A stretch of DNA of 64,000 nucleotides, from NCBI RefSeq assembly GCF_005233515.1, contig NZ_QFZZ01000004.1, positions 258,644 through 322,643 of the forward strand. The letters run 5' to 3'. The notes under the pieces are model-generated. The model did no database searches. It was given only the letters and a program-made list of their open reading frames with translations, and was not told the origin of the DNA. Positions within the stretch are counted from its first letter, which is position 1, and the number at the start of each line of letters is the position of its first letter. Of this stretch, positions 23,102 to 35,275 are shown in pieces. The stretch is from Pseudomonas sp. CFBP13508 (lineage in GTDB: Bacteria > Pseudomonadota > Gammaproteobacteria > Pseudomonadales > Pseudomonadaceae). The translations under genes were made by a program, and so were the position numbers.

Positions 23102-23602
23102 TTACTCCTTCGCCTCGTTACGGCCCAAATGGAACGCCGTGACGGCTGCGGCGAGCAGCAGCATCGAGGCGAGTTCGACCACCAGCAGGTACGGGCCGAA
23201 CAGGCTGATGCCCACGGCTTTCGCGTCTACGGTGGTGTGGCCGATGGCCTGGCCGCTCTGGTGAGCGAACAGCACATACAGCAGTTCGGCCAGCAGCAGC
23301 GCGGCAAGAATCACCGGTCCTGCCCAGATGCCGGGCTTGAGCCAGGTGCGTTCCTGCTGCACCGAGGCGGGACCGAGGTTGAGCATCATCACCACGAACA
23401 CGAACAGCACCATGATGGCGCCGGCGTAGGCGATCACTTCCAGCACACCGGCGAACGGCGCGCCGAGGGCGAAGAAGGTCATGGCCACGGCGATCAACGA
23501 GATGATCAGGTAGAGCAGGGCATGCACAGGGTTGGTGTTGGTGACCACACGCAGCGTGGACACCACAGCAATACCTGATGCGAAATAGAAAGCGAATTCC
23601 AT
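23102..23602 (-). CDS. nuoJ: NADH-quinone oxidoreductase subunit J
   Basis: A membrane subunit of complex I, 166 residues with five hydrophobic segments. The third contains the conserved GVLEVIAYAGAIMVLFVFVV, including the pi-bulge Tyr-Ala-Gly region near the quinone end of the proton path. It follows nuoI by 9 bases. Confidence 0.96.
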   Translation of the reverse strand: MEFAFYFASGIAVVSTLRVVTNTNPVHALLYLIISLIAVAMTFFALGAPFAGVLEVIAYAGAIMVLFVFVVMMLNLGPASVQQERTWLKPGIWAGPVILAALLLAELLYVLFAHQSGQAIGHTTVDAKAVGISLFGPYLLVVELASMLLLAAAVTAFHLGRNEAKE

Positions 23603-23611
23603 CGTTCTTCC

Positions 23612-24160
23612 TTAAGGCAGCAAGCTCTTCACGTTGATCGGTTCGGCTTCGTTCTGCGCAGCGCCTTTCGGCTTGCCAGCGATTGCCATACCTGCAACAC
23701 GATAGAAGTTGTAATCAGGGTTTTTGCCGGGGCCGGAGATCAAAAGATCTTCTTTCTCGTACACAAGGTCCTGACGTTTGAACTCGGCCATCTCGAAATC
23801 CGGGGTCAGCTGGATTGCGGTGGTCGGGCAGGCTTCCTCGCAGAGACCGCAGAAAATGCAGCGCGAGAAGTTGATCCGGAAGAAGTCCGGGTACCAGCGA
23901 CCGTCTTCGGTTTCAGCTTTCTGCAGCGAGATGCAACCCACCGGGCAGGCCACGGCGCACAGGTTGCAGGCTACGCAGCGTTCTTCGCCATCGGGGTCGC
24001 GGGTCAGGACGATGCGGCCACGGTAGCGCGGCGGCAGGTAGACCTGCTCCTCGGGGTATTGCAGGGTGTCGCGCTTGCGAAAGCCATGGCCGAAGACCAT
24101 GACCAGGCTGCGCAACTGGGTACCGGTACCCTTAACGATGTCGCCAATATATTTGAACAT
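23612..24160 (-). CDS. nuoI: NADH-quinone oxidoreductase subunit I (two 4Fe-4S clusters)
   Basis: A peripheral-arm ferredoxin subunit, 182 residues, carrying clusters N6a and N6b that pass electrons to NuoB. Two complete motifs are visible: [15 protein letters not shown] and [15 protein letters not shown]. It sits between nuoH and nuoJ with 9-11 base gaps. Confidence 0.97.
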   Translation of the reverse strand: MFKYIGDIVKGTGTQLRSLVMVFGHGFRKRDTLQYPEEQVYLPPRYRGRIVLTRDPDGEERCVACNLCAVACPVGCISLQKAETEDGRWYPDFFRINFSRCIFCGLCEEACPTTAIQLTPDFEMAEFKRQDLVYEKEDLLISGPGKNPDYNFYRVAGMAIAGKPKGAAQNEAEPINVKSLLP

Positions 24161-24171
24161 GGGTCAAATCC

Positions 24172-25179
24172 TCACTGAACCGCAACCGCAGGCGTGTTCA
24201 TCAACACAACCGCAGCGGTCACCAGCAAATTGATCAGGGTCAGTGGCAGGCAGAATTTCCAGCTGAAATCCATCACCTGGTCATAACGCGGACGCGGGAT
24301 GGAAGCGCGCAGCAGGATGAACAGCATGATGAAGAACGCGGTCTTCAGTGCGAACCAGACGAAGGACAGTTGCGGCAGGATGCCGAACGGACCATGCCAG
24401 CCACCGAAGAACAGGGTGACCAGCAGCGCCGAGATCAGGATGATGCCGATGTATTCACCGACGAAGAACATGCCCCATTTCATACCGGCGTATTCAATGT
24501 GGTAACCGTCGGCCAGTTCCTGTTCCGCTTCCGGCTGGTCGAACGGGTGACGGTGAGTCACGGCGACGCCAGCGATGAAGAAGGTACAGAAGCCGAAGAA
24601 CTGCGGAATGATGAACCACAGGTTCTGCGCCTGGTACTCGACGATGTCGCGCATGTTGAACGAGCCGACCTGGACCACGATGCCCATCAGGGCCAGGCCC
24701 ATGAACACTTCGTAGGACACGGTCTGCGCCGAGGCACGCAAGCTGCCGAGCAGGGCGAACTTGTTGTTGCTCGACCAGCCGGCGAACAGCACCGCGTACA
24801 CCGACAGACCGGCCATGGCGAAAAAGAACAGCAGGCCGATGTTCAGATCCGCCACGCCCCAGGTCGGGGTGATCGGGATGATCGCAAAGGCGATCAGCAG
24901 GGCGGACATGGCCACCACCGGCGCCAGGGTGAAGATCACCTTGTCGGCGAACGGCGGGGTCCAGTCTTCCTTGAAGAACATCTTCAGCATGTCGGCGGCG
25001 ATCTGGAACATGCCGAACGGGCCAACGCGGTTCGGACCGTAACGGTCCTGCCACCAGCCCAGCAGGCGACGTTCGACAAAGCTGAGCAACGCGCCTGCGA
25101 CCACCACGGCCAGCAGGATCACGATGGCTTTGATGACCGTCAGGATCACATCGATCACTTCAGGGGTGAACCAGGTCAT
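24172..25179 (-). CDS. nuoH: NADH-quinone oxidoreductase subunit H
   Basis: A membrane subunit that forms most of the quinone chamber, 335 residues and eight helices. Conserved stretches are [20 protein letters not shown] near the start and [19 protein letters not shown], the acidic loop at the junction with the peripheral arm. The ATG overlaps the nuoG stop by four bases. Confidence 0.96.
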   Translation of the reverse strand: MTWFTPEVIDVILTVIKAIVILLAVVVAGALLSFVERRLLGWWQDRYGPNRVGPFGMFQIAADMLKMFFKEDWTPPFADKVIFTLAPVVAMSALLIAFAIIPITPTWGVADLNIGLLFFFAMAGLSVYAVLFAGWSSNNKFALLGSLRASAQTVSYEVFMGLALMGIVVQVGSFNMRDIVEYQAQNLWFIIPQFFGFCTFFIAGVAVTHRHPFDQPEAEQELADGYHIEYAGMKWGMFFVGEYIGIILISALLVTLFFGGWHGPFGILPQLSFVWFALKTAFFIMLFILLRASIPRPRYDQVMDFSWKFCLPLTLINLLVTAAVVLMNTPAVAVQ

Positions 25180-27890
25180 TGCGCTGCCTCCTGCAGACCG
25201 TCGACGGACACGCCGGCGAATGCCGGTGGAATGCCGGCGATGCCCGCAGGCAATGCCACCAGACCGGCGCCCAGTTCTTCATTGATGCGCAGCGGCAGAC
25301 GCAAAGTCTGACCGGCCACGTTCAGGCTCAGCAGGGCACCGTCGTTGACGCCGAGGCGATCCGCTTCGGATTTCGCCAGCGCGACGTAAGGTGCCGGAAT
25401 GCGTTCCTGTACCGGGGCGGCTTTCGAAGAGTTTTCTTCACTGCCGAACAGGTGGAAGAACGGCACGGCTTGCCAGGTACCCGGCGCCGGGTTGAACGCA
25501 CGCGGCGCAGCAGCGAACCAGTTCAGCGAATCACCGGTGCTTTCGATCAGGCGTGTGCCCGGGTCGCCAGCGCGCAGATGACCACCGACTTCGTCCTGGA
25601 ACTTGTTCCACGCTTGTGGCGAGTTCCAGCCCGGCGACCATGCGAATGGCACCTGCTGACGCGGTTCGGCCGAGCCCGAGTAACCTTCCATGGAGAAGGC
25701 GAACGCGGTGTCCTGGTCTTGCGGGGTGCGTGGTTCGTGAACGCTGATGTCGGCGCGCATGGCGGTGCGACCGGAATAACGCAGCGGCTCACGGGCCAGT
25801 TTCAGACCCTTGATGCGGAAAGCCGCCGACGGTGCAGCATCGACGATACGTGCCAGTTGCGCGGTGCTCGAGGCAACGGCAGCGGTGACATGGTCGAGTT
25901 GCGTCCAGTCGATCGGCTGGTTCAGCAGGGTCGCGCGCAAGGCGTGCAGCCAGCGCCAGCCTTCGTGCACCAGAATGCTCGCATCCATGTATTGCGGATC
26001 GAAAACCTGGAAGAAACGCTGGGCGCGGCCTTCCTGGCTGACCAGCGTACCGTCGCCCTCGGCGAAGCTCGCCGCTGGCAGAACCAGGTGCGCGCGATCG
26101 GTGGTGGCGGTTTTCTGATGGTCAGCGACGATCACCACTTTCGCGGCATTCAGCGCAGCATCGACCTTGGCATTGGCGGTGCGGGTGTACAGATCGTTTT
26201 CCAGCACGACGATAGCGTCGGCCTTGCCATCGATGACCGCTTGCAGCGCAGCGTCGACCGATTCGCCACCGAGCATGGCCAGACCGAGGCTGTTGGCTTC
26301 CGGCACGATCAGGCTGATCGAACCGTTCTTCTCGCGCAGCTTCAGGGCTTTGGCGATGTTCGCGGCAGCTTCGATCAGGGCTTTGGAGCCCAGCGAAGTA
26401 CCGGCGATGATCAGCGGACGCTTGGCGGCGAGCAGGGCATCGGCGATGCGCTGCGCCAGTTCCAGGGCTTCGGTGTCCAGACCTTCAACGGCCGGGGCAC
26501 TGGCATCCAGAGCATGCGCAACGGCGAAACCGATGCGCGCCAGATCGTCGGGAGCTGCGTGTACGCATTCTTCAGCGACGTCGTCGAGCTTGGTTTCGGC
26601 GAGGCTGGCGATGAACAGTGGGTTCAGCGCGTGCTGGCCGATGTTCTTCACTGCCGCGTCGAGCCAAGGCTGTACGCGCATGGCTTCGGCCATGTCTTCA
26701 GCCTTGCCCTTGACCGACTGACGCAGGGCCAGCGCCATACGTGCGGCGGTCTGGGTCAGGTCTTCGCCGAGGACGAAGATTGCGTCGTGATCTTCGATGT
26801 CGCGCATGTTCGGCACTGGCAGCGGGCTGTCGTTCAGCACCTGCAGGACCAGACGAATGCGCTCCAGCTCGGAGGCTTCGATACCCGAATAGAAGTGCTC
26901 GGCACCAACCAGTTCGCGCAACGCGTAGTTGCTCTCGAGGCTGGCACGCGGCGAACCGATGCCGACGATATTGCGTCCGCGCAGCAGGTCGGCGGCTTTG
27001 TCCAGCGCAGCGTCGAGACCGAGCTTGGTGCCGTCGGCCAGCAGCGGCTGACGTGGACGGTCGGTGCGGTTGACGTAGCCATAACCGAAGCGGCCACGGT
27101 CGCAGAGGAAGTACTGGTTCACCGAACCGTTGAAACGGTTTTCGATGCGACGCAGTTCACCGTAACGCTCGCCCGGGGAAATGTTGCAACCGCTCGAGCA
27201 GCCATGGCAGATGCTCGGCGCGAACTGCATGTCCCACTTGCGGTTGTAGCGCTCGGAGTGAGTCTTGTCGGTGAATACACCGGTCGGGCAGACCTCGGTG
27301 AGGTTGCCGGAGAACTCGCTTTCGAGGGTGCCGTCTTCAACGCGACCGAAGTACACGTTGTCGTGGGCGCCGAACACACCGAGGTCGGTGCCGCCGGCGT
27401 AGTCCTTGTAGAAACGCACGCAGCGGTAGCAAGCGATGCAGCGGTTCATTTCGTGGGAAATGAACGGGCCCAGTTGCTGGTTCTGGTGAGTGCGTTTGCT
27501 GAAGCGATAACGGCGCTCGTTGTGGCCGGTCATCACTGTCATGTCTTGCAGGTGGCAGTGACCGCCTTCCTCGCACACCGGGCAGTCGTGCGGGTGGTTG
27601 GTCATCAGCCATTCGACAACGCTGGCGCGGAACGCCTTGGATTCTTCATCGTCGATGGAGATCCAGGTGTTGTCGGTGGCCGGGGTCATGCAGGACATGA
27701 CGATGCGACCGCGGGTGTCGTTCTCGTCGGTGTACTGTTTGACCGCGCACTGGCGGCAGGCCCCGACGCTACCAAGCGCGGGGTGCCAGCAGAAATATGG
27801 AATGTCGAGGCCCAGCGACAGACATGCCTGTAACAGGTTGTCTGCCCCGTCGACTTCGAGCGCTTTGCCGTCTACGTGGATAGTGGCCAT
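25176..27890 (-). CDS. nuoG: NADH-quinone oxidoreductase subunit G
   Basis: The largest peripheral-arm subunit, 904 residues. The N-terminal ferredoxin domain binds a 2Fe-2S cluster ([18 protein letters not shown]) and 4Fe-4S clusters ([14 protein letters not shown] with its His ligand; [11 protein letters not shown]). An additional [10 protein letters not shown] plus a later Cys ([11 protein letters not shown]) indicates that cluster N7 is present. The remaining two-thirds is a molybdopterin-oxidoreductase-like domain without catalytic cofactor function. It follows nuoF across a 136-base gap holding a strong hairpin, the only long gap within the operon apart from nuoB-nuoCD. Confidence 0.97.
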   Translation of the reverse strand: MATIHVDGKALEVDGADNLLQACLSLGLDIPYFCWHPALGSVGACRQCAVKQYTDENDTRGRIVMSCMTPATDNTWISIDDEESKAFRASVVEWLMTNHPHDCPVCEEGGHCHLQDMTVMTGHNERRYRFSKRTHQNQQLGPFISHEMNRCIACYRCVRFYKDYAGGTDLGVFGAHDNVYFGRVEDGTLESEFSGNLTEVCPTGVFTDKTHSERYNRKWDMQFAPSICHGCSSGCNISPGERYGELRRIENRFNGSVNQYFLCDRGRFGYGYVNRTDRPRQPLLADGTKLGLDAALDKAADLLRGRNIVGIGSPRASLESNYALRELVGAEHFYSGIEASELERIRLVLQVLNDSPLPVPNMRDIEDHDAIFVLGEDLTQTAARMALALRQSVKGKAEDMAEAMRVQPWLDAAVKNIGQHALNPLFIASLAETKLDDVAEECVHAAPDDLARIGFAVAHALDASAPAVEGLDTEALELAQRIADALLAAKRPLIIAGTSLGSKALIEAAANIAKALKLREKNGSISLIVPEANSLGLAMLGGESVDAALQAVIDGKADAIVVLENDLYTRTANAKVDAALNAAKVVIVADHQKTATTDRAHLVLPAASFAEGDGTLVSQEGRAQRFFQVFDPQYMDASILVHEGWRWLHALRATLLNQPIDWTQLDHVTAAVASSTAQLARIVDAAPSAAFRIKGLKLAREPLRYSGRTAMRADISVHEPRTPQDQDTAFAFSMEGYSGSAEPRQQVPFAWSPGWNSPQAWNKFQDEVGGHLRAGDPGTRLIESTGDSLNWFAAAPRAFNPAPGTWQAVPFFHLFGSEENSSKAAPVQERIPAPYVALAKSEADRLGVNDGALLSLNVAGQTLRLPLRINEELGAGLVALPAGIAGIPPAFAGVSVDGLQEAAQ

Positions 27891-27988
27891 GGTTCAAAGG
27901 TCTTCGTTGGCCCGGTGTCAGCGGGCGTGGCTAATGGAATCTTGTTATGCGTCCGAATCCAAACAGCCCCGGAGGGCGTCATCGGACG

Positions 27989-28018
27989 AAAGGCGAAGGG
28001 CACGGACCCTTCGCCTTT
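27989..28018. repeat. 12-bp stem-loop between nuoF and nuoG
   Basis: AAAGGCGAAGGG (27989-28000) and CCCTTCGCCTTT (28007-28018) pair perfectly around a 6-base loop. Followed by T on the plus strand, it would look like a terminator there. On the transcribed minus strand only three T follow, so it is more likely a pause, attenuator or mRNA-processing site. Confidence 0.75.
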
Positions 28019-28026
28019 TTAAGCGT

Positions 28027-29382
28027 TTACGCGCCGACTACGATCGGCCTTGCCAGAGGCGGGACGGCGGCGCTGACAGGCGCGATACCGGCTTCGAACT
28101 CTGGACGGAAGTATTTGATGGCGCTGCCCAGCGGCTCCACGGCACCCGGTGCGTGAGCACAGAAGGTCTTGCCCGGGCCGAGGAAACCGACCAGACCCAG
28201 CAGGGTCTCGATGTCGCCCGGCTGGCCCTTGCCCTGTTCGATGGCCATCAGGAGCTTGACGCTCCATGGCAGACCATCGCGGCACGGGGTGCAGAAACCG
28301 CAGGATTCGCGCGCGAAGAACTGCTCCATGTTGCGCAGCAGCGAGACCATGTTGACGCTGTCATCCACCGCCATCGCCAGACCGGTACCCATCCGGGTGC
28401 CGACCTTGGCGATACCGCCGGCATACATTTGTGCGTCGAGGTGCTCGGGCAGGAGGAAACCGGTACCGGCACCGCCTGGCTGCCAGGCCTTGAGCTTGAA
28501 GCCGTCGCGCATGCCGCCGGCGTAGTCTTCGAACAGCTCGCGACCGGTGACGCCGAACGGCAGCTCCCACAGGCCCGGGTTCTTGACCTTGCCGGAGAAG
28601 CCCATGAGCTTGGTGCCCATGTCTTCGGAACCTTCGCGGGCCAACGACTTGTACCAGTCAACGCCGTCGGCAATGATCGCCGGCACGTTGCACAGGGTTT
28701 CGACGTTGTTCACGCAGGTCGGCTTGCCCCACACGCCCACGGCGGCAGGGAAGGGCGGCTTGGAGCGCGGGTTGGCGCGGCGGCCTTCGAGGGAGTTGAT
28801 CAGTGCGGTTTCTTCACCGCAGATGTAACGCCCGGCGCCGGTGTGGACGAACAGCTCGAAATCGAAGCCGCTGCCCAGAATGTTTTTACCCAAAAGGCCA
28901 GCAGCCTTGGCTTCTTCCACGGCACGGTTGAGGTGCTTGGCGGCGGTGGTGTATTCGCCGCGCAGGAAGATGTAGCCACGGTAGGTTTTCAGCGCGCGGG
29001 CACTGATCAACATGCCTTCGATCAGCAGATGGGGCAGTTGCTCCATCAGCATGCGGTCTTTCCAGGTGTTCGGCTCCATTTCATCCGCGTTGCACAGCAG
29101 GTAGCGGATGTTGATGGATTCGTCCTTGGGCATCAGGCCCCACTTCACGCCAGTGGGGAAGCCGGCGCCGCCGCGACCCTTGAGGCCAGCGTCTTTGACG
29201 GTCTGGACGATCGCGTCCTGATCCATCTCGGCGAAGGCTTTGCGCGCAGCGGCGTAACCGTTCTTGGCCTGGTACTCGTCGAGCCACACGGCTTCGCCGT
29301 CATCGCGCAGACGCCAGGTCAGCGGGTGTGTCTCGGCCGAACGCTGGATGCGGTTGGCTGGACCAAAAGATGTCAGGGTCAT
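28027..29382 (-). CDS. nuoF: NADH-quinone oxidoreductase subunit F (NADH/FMN site)
   Basis: This subunit binds NADH, FMN and cluster N3, and is the electron entry point of complex I; 451 residues. The dinucleotide-binding segment is [16 protein letters not shown], the FMN region follows, and the N3 ligands are [12 protein letters not shown] plus the Cys in KTFCAHAPG. Its ATG overlaps the nuoE stop by four bases. A hairpin follows the gene before nuoG. Confidence 0.97.
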   Translation of the reverse strand: MTLTSFGPANRIQRSAETHPLTWRLRDDGEAVWLDEYQAKNGYAAARKAFAEMDQDAIVQTVKDAGLKGRGGAGFPTGVKWGLMPKDESINIRYLLCNADEMEPNTWKDRMLMEQLPHLLIEGMLISARALKTYRGYIFLRGEYTTAAKHLNRAVEEAKAAGLLGKNILGSGFDFELFVHTGAGRYICGEETALINSLEGRRANPRSKPPFPAAVGVWGKPTCVNNVETLCNVPAIIADGVDWYKSLAREGSEDMGTKLMGFSGKVKNPGLWELPFGVTGRELFEDYAGGMRDGFKLKAWQPGGAGTGFLLPEHLDAQMYAGGIAKVGTRMGTGLAMAVDDSVNMVSLLRNMEQFFARESCGFCTPCRDGLPWSVKLLMAIEQGKGQPGDIETLLGLVGFLGPGKTFCAHAPGAVEPLGSAIKYFRPEFEAGIAPVSAAVPPLARPIVVGA

Positions 29383-29876
29383 ACGTAGCCCTCGAGCAGT
29401 TTGGCCACGCCAGCAGGCTGCACGTCGCCAAAGGTGTCGTCGTCGATCATCAGCGCCGGTGCCTTGTCGCAGTTGCCGAGGCAGCAGACAGGCAGCAGGG
29501 TGAAACGACCGTCGGCGGTGGTCTGGCCCAGGCCGATGCCCAGATTGTTCTGGATTTCGCTGACCACCGACTCGTGGCCGCCGATGTAGCAGACCATGCT
29601 GTCGCAGACGCGAATGATGTGGCGGCCGACCGGCTGACGGAAGATCTGGCTGTAGAACGTCGCCACGCCTTCAACGTCGCTGGCCGGAATGCCGAGGATC
29701 TCGCCGATCGCGTACAGGGCGCCATCCGGCACCCAGCCGCGTTCCTTCTGCACAATCTTCAGGGCTTCGATCGACGCCGCGCGCGGGTCTTCGTAGTGAT
29801 GCAGCTCGTGCTCGATGGCCGAGCGCTCGGTTTCACTCAAGGTGAAACGGTCTGTCTGGATAAGCGTGCTGTTCAT
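29379..29876 (-). CDS. nuoE: NADH-quinone oxidoreductase subunit E (2Fe-2S)
   Basis: A thioredoxin-fold subunit with the 2Fe-2S cluster N1a, 165 residues. The ligands are visible as CDSMVC (first pair) and [10 protein letters not shown] (second pair). It starts 2 bases after nuoCD and overlaps nuoF by four bases. Confidence 0.97.
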   Translation of the reverse strand: MNSTLIQTDRFTLSETERSAIEHELHHYEDPRAASIEALKIVQKERGWVPDGALYAIGEILGIPASDVEGVATFYSQIFRQPVGRHIIRVCDSMVCYIGGHESVVSEIQNNLGIGLGQTTADGRFTLLPVCCLGNCDKAPALMIDDDTFGDVQPAGVAKLLEGYV

Positions 29877-29878
29877 GC

Positions 29879-31732
<1,854 letters not shown>

Positions 31733-32407
31733 TCAGACTTCGTCAGGGCTGCGCAGATTGGTGACTGCGATTCGCTGTTCGCGGCGCTGTTCCTTCTGCG
31801 ATGGCATGTCGGCGCGATACACGCCTTGATCACCAACGACCCAGGAAAGCGGACGACGCTCCTGTCCAATCGATTCCTGCAACAGCATCAAGCCTTGCAG
31901 AAATGCTTCCGGACGGGGCGGGCAGCCAGGTACGTAGACGTCCACGGGCAGGAACTTGTCCACCCCTTGAACCACGGAGTAGATGTCGTACATGCCGCCG
32001 GAGTTGGCGCACGAACCCATGGAGATAACCCATTTCGGCTCGAGCATTTGCTCGTAGAGACGCTGGATGATCGGCGCCATCTTGATGAAGCAGGTACCGG
32101 CGATAACCATGAAGTCGGCCTGACGCGGCGAGGCCCGGATGACTTCGGCGCCGAAGCGCGCGATGTCGTGGGGCGCCGTGAAGGCGGTGGTCATTTCCAC
32201 GTAGCAGCACGACAGGCCGAAGTTGTACGGCCACAGGGAGTTCTTACGTCCCCAGTTGACCGCGCCACTCAGCACGTCTTCCAGCTTGCCCATGAAAATG
32301 TTTTTGTGGACTTGATCTTCTAACGGATCGGCAACGGTTTCCCGCTGGCCAATCGGATACTGCTCGTTAGGAGCATCGGGGTCGATCCTGGTGAGATTGT
32401 ATTGCAT
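31733..32407 (-). CDS. nuoB: NADH-quinone oxidoreductase subunit B (cluster N2)
   Basis: A peripheral subunit carrying cluster N2, which passes electrons to quinone; 224 residues. The ligands are visible as GLSCCYVEM (tandem Cys), GTCFIKMAP or GSCANSGG, and [10 protein letters not shown]. The ATG at 32407 is chosen because GAGG lies 8 bases upstream; the TTG two codons before it would be too close. It starts 10 bases after nuoA. Confidence 0.97.
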   Translation of the reverse strand: MQYNLTRIDPDAPNEQYPIGQRETVADPLEDQVHKNIFMGKLEDVLSGAVNWGRKNSLWPYNFGLSCCYVEMTTAFTAPHDIARFGAEVIRASPRQADFMVIAGTCFIKMAPIIQRLYEQMLEPKWVISMGSCANSGGMYDIYSVVQGVDKFLPVDVYVPGCPPRPEAFLQGLMLLQESIGQERRPLSWVVGDQGVYRADMPSQKEQRREQRIAVTNLRSPDEV

Positions 32408-32417
32408 TGCCAAAGCC

Positions 32418-32831
32418 TCATTGTTTCAGCTTCGCCTGCCGCTTGCGACGAGCTTCCGGAGCCCAGTCAAGGGCGCCCACTCGGAACAGGTAGACAAGAC
32501 CTGCCAACAGAATTGCTATGAAAACGAGAGCTTCGACGAATCCGGTCCAGCCGCTTTCGCGGACGGACACAGACCATGCAAAGAGAAAGAGGGCTTCGAT
32601 ATCGAAGATCACGAAGAGCATCGCGACCAGATAGAATTTGGCTGAGAGCCGCAAGCGGGCGCCACCGGTAGGTAGCATGCCCGACTCGAACGGTTCGTTT
32701 TTGCTGCGACCCCAGGCTTTTGACCCGAGGAGGCTGGAGACGCCAAGCATGAAGGCACACAGGCCGACGACACCCAGAAGGAAAATGGCAAAGCCCCAGT
32801 TGTGGGCCATGAGTCCTGTCGCTTCGGGCAT
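32418..32831 (-). CDS. nuoA: NADH-quinone oxidoreductase subunit A
   Basis: A three-helix membrane subunit of complex I, 137 residues, and the first gene of the 13-gene nuo operon. The start [16 protein letters not shown] at 32831 has AAGGA upstream. Conserved [20 protein letters not shown] and [15 protein letters not shown] are seen. A longer open frame upstream (to 32936) is hydrophilic and unlike the family, so it is left out. Confidence 0.95.
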   Translation of the reverse strand: MPEATGLMAHNWGFAIFLLGVVGLCAFMLGVSSLLGSKAWGRSKNEPFESGMLPTGGARLRLSAKFYLVAMLFVIFDIEALFLFAWSVSVRESGWTGFVEALVFIAILLAGLVYLFRVGALDWAPEARRKRQAKLKQ

Positions 32832-32919
32832 GCTGGTAATCCTTAACAGAGAGCAAAGGTCTCTGAGCTTGATAAAGAAATAAGGCAGTGACGATATGTC
32901 GCAGCAATCAATCGGGCTG

Positions 32920-32948
32920 ATTTTATGGCTAAACACCCGGCAAGTAAA
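32920..32948 (-). promoter_or_regulatory. Candidate sigma-70 promoter for the nuo operon
   Basis: On the minus strand a TTTACT hexamer, 17 bases and TAAAAT (5/6 to TATAAT) precede nuoA by about 90 bases. The 32832-33475 gap has no convincing gene; it holds this candidate, a Fur-like site, a REPIN and the aceA terminator. Confidence 0.35.
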
Positions 32949-33081
32949 ATTCCAAAGGCGAAATTATTTACCGGATTAAGGACATAGCGCCTCCTGAGGT
33001 CGCTGCGGCCCATGCGTTGCGGGCATTAGCCGGGTTTCCATCAATTATGTTTTGTAGGGTTTGTAACGAACATAGTTGCAG

Positions 33082-33100
33082 CTAAATGATAATTGATATC
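33082..33100. promoter_or_regulatory. Possible Fur-like operator upstream of nuoA
   Basis: The 19 bases at 33082-33100 (core AATGATAAT, ending TATC) match 13 of 19 positions of the classical Fur box. The surrounding bases are unusually AT-rich. It is 250 bases upstream of nuoA and far from any other start. Confidence 0.25.
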
Positions 33101-33254
33101 GTTTGGCGTGGTTTTGTAACTGTTTAACGAGTGAGTGGCTGGGAAGTTGTTTTACTTGCGCGTTACTGCAAGTAGCGAAGCCTACCGTTTTAGCGGAAAT
33201 TTCTGACGCTTGTAGCGCTTCAGATCAATGTTTCGTCTCGCGGCTGACGGTAGC

Positions 33255-33348
33255 CCTGTGGGAGCGAGCCTGCTCGCGAAAGCGAAGGATCAGCCTCCAG
33301 ATGTGCAAGCTGACTTATCGCCTTCGCGAGCAGGCTCGCTCCCACAGG
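33255..33348. repeat. REPIN between nuoA and aceA
   Basis: Forward half CCTGTGGGAGCGAGCCTGCT and its reverse complement enclose about 40 bases. It sits downstream of the aceA terminator and upstream of the nuo promoter region. Confidence 0.9.
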
Positions 33349-33380
33349 GGATTTGTAGTGTCTTTGAGATTCCCCAGGCA

Positions 33381-33408
33381 AAAAAACGCCCCGATCAAGT
33401 CGGGGCGT
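33381..33408 (-). terminator. Rho-independent terminator of aceA
   Basis: On the minus strand GACGCCCCGA-CTTGA-TCGGGGCG is followed by T7, about 70 bases past the aceA stop. Confidence 0.88.
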
Positions 33409-33475
33409 CAATTTTGCAGCTCTGCGGTTAGCTTTTATTCGATCCGCAGAGGCCGTTTGCTCAGGTGAAGCCGAA

Positions 33476-34801
33476 TCAGTGGAACTGTTCTTCTTCGGTC
33501 GAACCGGTCAGCGCGGTCACCGAGGACGAGCCGCCCTGGATCACGGTGGTCATGTCGTCGAAGTAGCCAGTGCCCACTTCCTGCTGGTGCGCAACGAAGG
33601 TGTAACCCTTGGCGGCGTCAGCGAATTCCTGCTCTTGCAGCTTCACGTAGGCAGTCATGTCGTTGCGGGCGTAGTCGTGCGCCAGGTTGAACATGCTGTG
33701 CCACATGTTGTGAATGCCGGCCAGGGTGATGAACTGGTGCTTGTAGCCCATGGCGGACAGTTCGCGCTGGAACTTGGCGATGGTCGCGTCGTCCAGGTTC
33801 TTCTTCCAGTTGAAGGAAGGCGAGCAGTTGTACGACAGCAGCTGGTCCGGGTATTCCTTCTTGATCGCTTCAGCGAAGCGACGGGCTTCTTCCAGATCCG
33901 GTTTGGCGGTTTCGCACCAGATCAGATCGGCGTACGGCGCGTAAGCCAGGCCACGGGCGATCGCTTGATCCAGACCGGCACGTACCTTGTAGAAACCTTC
34001 CTGAGTACGCTCGCCGGTCACGAATGGCTGATCGTACGGGTCGCAGTCGGAAGTCAGCAGGTCAGCCGCGTTGGCGTCGGTGCGGGCCAGAATGATCGTT
34101 GGCGTGCCAGCGACGTCAGCGGCCAGACGGGCAGCGGTCAGCTTCTGTACGGCTTCCTGGGTTGGTACCAGAACCTTGCCGCCCATGTGCCCGCATTTCT
34201 TCACCGAAGCCAGTTGGTCTTCGAAGTGAACGCCGGCGGCGCCTGCTTCGATCATGCTCTTCATCAGCTCGTAGGCGTTGAGTACACCGCCGAAACCGGC
34301 TTCAGCATCCGCAACGATTGGCGCGAAGTAATCGATGTAGCCTTCATCGCCCGGGTTCTTGCCGGCTTTCCACTGGATCTGGTCGGCACGACGGAACGAG
34401 TTGTTGATGCGCTTGACCACGGTTGGCACCGAGTCCACCGGGTACAGCGACTGGTCCGGGTACATCGATTCTGCGGAGTTGTTGTCCGCAGCCACCTGCC
34501 AGCCGGACAGGTAGATCGCCTGGATACCGGCCTTGACCTGCTGAACAGCCTGGCCGCCAGTGAGGGCGCCCATGCAGTTGACGAAATCTTTCTCTGGACG
34601 GAAGGACGGCTTGGCACCCTGGGTGACCAGGTTCCACAGCTTCTCGGCGCCCATCTTCGCGAAGGTGTGCTCAGGCTGAACCGAGCCACGCAGGCGGACC
34701 ACGTCGGCAGCGGAGTAAGTGCGAGTCACGCCTTTCCAGCGCGGGTTCTCGGCCCAGTCTTTTTCGAGGGCTGCAATTTGCTGTTCGCGTGTCAGTGCCA
34801 T
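33476..34801 (-). CDS. aceA: Isocitrate lyase
   Basis: Cleaves isocitrate to glyoxylate and succinate, the first step of the glyoxylate shunt. It is 441 residues, the shorter AceA type. The catalytic loop KKCGHMGG (Cys203) is intact, with [12 protein letters not shown] and [12 protein letters not shown] for substrate and metal binding. GAGG lies nine bases before the ATG. The gene is monocistronic: a terminator follows and a 474-base noncoding region precedes it. The two competing isocitrate dehydrogenases are about 8-11 kb away. Confidence 0.97.
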   Translation of the reverse strand: MALTREQQIAALEKDWAENPRWKGVTRTYSAADVVRLRGSVQPEHTFAKMGAEKLWNLVTQGAKPSFRPEKDFVNCMGALTGGQAVQQVKAGIQAIYLSGWQVAADNNSAESMYPDQSLYPVDSVPTVVKRINNSFRRADQIQWKAGKNPGDEGYIDYFAPIVADAEAGFGGVLNAYELMKSMIEAGAAGVHFEDQLASVKKCGHMGGKVLVPTQEAVQKLTAARLAADVAGTPTIILARTDANAADLLTSDCDPYDQPFVTGERTQEGFYKVRAGLDQAIARGLAYAPYADLIWCETAKPDLEEARRFAEAIKKEYPDQLLSYNCSPSFNWKKNLDDATIAKFQRELSAMGYKHQFITLAGIHNMWHSMFNLAHDYARNDMTAYVKLQEQEFADAAKGYTFVAHQQEVGTGYFDDMTTVIQGGSSSVTALTGSTEEEQFH

Positions 34802-35275
34802 GGAGATAAACCTCGTCGCGTCTTTTATGAAAAGTTGTTCTGCGGTGGAAAATTCCTGCGCTCGCTGACCAGAAGCTTAGGTGGTCAAGTCGGATTCGGC
34901 GGGGTAGGCGACGGGATGAACGATGGGCTCGAGGGGAAGTGAGCAGGTAGTGGCGCGGTGCGGGCGCATTCCGGCGTCGTGGGCCTTTATACGGTCTGCA
35001 GCGTGAAGCCGGGTTACCTAAATACGCTTCCGTCCCTCGGGACAACTTCGTTCCAGTCGGCAACCTCGTCAAACACACCTTGTGGGCGGTACAGACACGA
35101 AACGGCTCGCGGGGTAGGTGCGAGCGGCGCTTCGAAGGCCCTTGCCAGGGCCTCTGATTAGCGGGAGCGAGGCCATCATGCCTTCGCTTTTTTTTCGCGT
35201 CAAACGTTTTGTAGTGCTTTTTTTCAGGCACTACATCTTTCGTCTAATACGACTAATCAGTCAGTTTTTGGTGCT
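34802..35275. other. 474-base gap upstream of aceA: candidate promoter, hairpins, no gene
   Basis: No credible protein is encoded here. On the minus strand a candidate aceA promoter is TTGACG (35198-35203), 17 bases and CATGAT (35175-35180). GTCCCTCGGGAC at 35032-35043 is a small perfect hairpin. GTAGTGC (35211-35217) pairs with GCACTAC (35228-35234). The plus strand has a terminator-like structure at 35167-35195. The long leader suggests regulated expression of aceA, or a small RNA. Confidence 0.5.
35167..35195 (+). terminator. Orphan plus-strand terminator-like hairpin
   Basis: GCGAGGC-CATCAT-GCCTTCGC (one bulged base) is followed by eight T on the plus strand. No plus-strand gene lies upstream in this gap, so it may end an unannotated small RNA. 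Confidence 0.45.

Noticed and set aside
25179..27833. Very long plus-strand open frame opposite nuoG
   Set aside because: It is an antisense shadow: nuoG has all cluster motifs in frame, and the opposite frame has no family-like sequence and is a result of high GC codon bias.
28016..28020. Plus-strand terminator between nuoF and nuoG
   Set aside because: The T run is on the strand opposite to the operon and no plus-strand gene ends there, so it is described as a hairpin only.
33103..33468. 121-codon plus-strand frame between nuoA and aceA
   Set aside because: It is made largely of the REPIN and the aceA terminator and has no family-like sequence.
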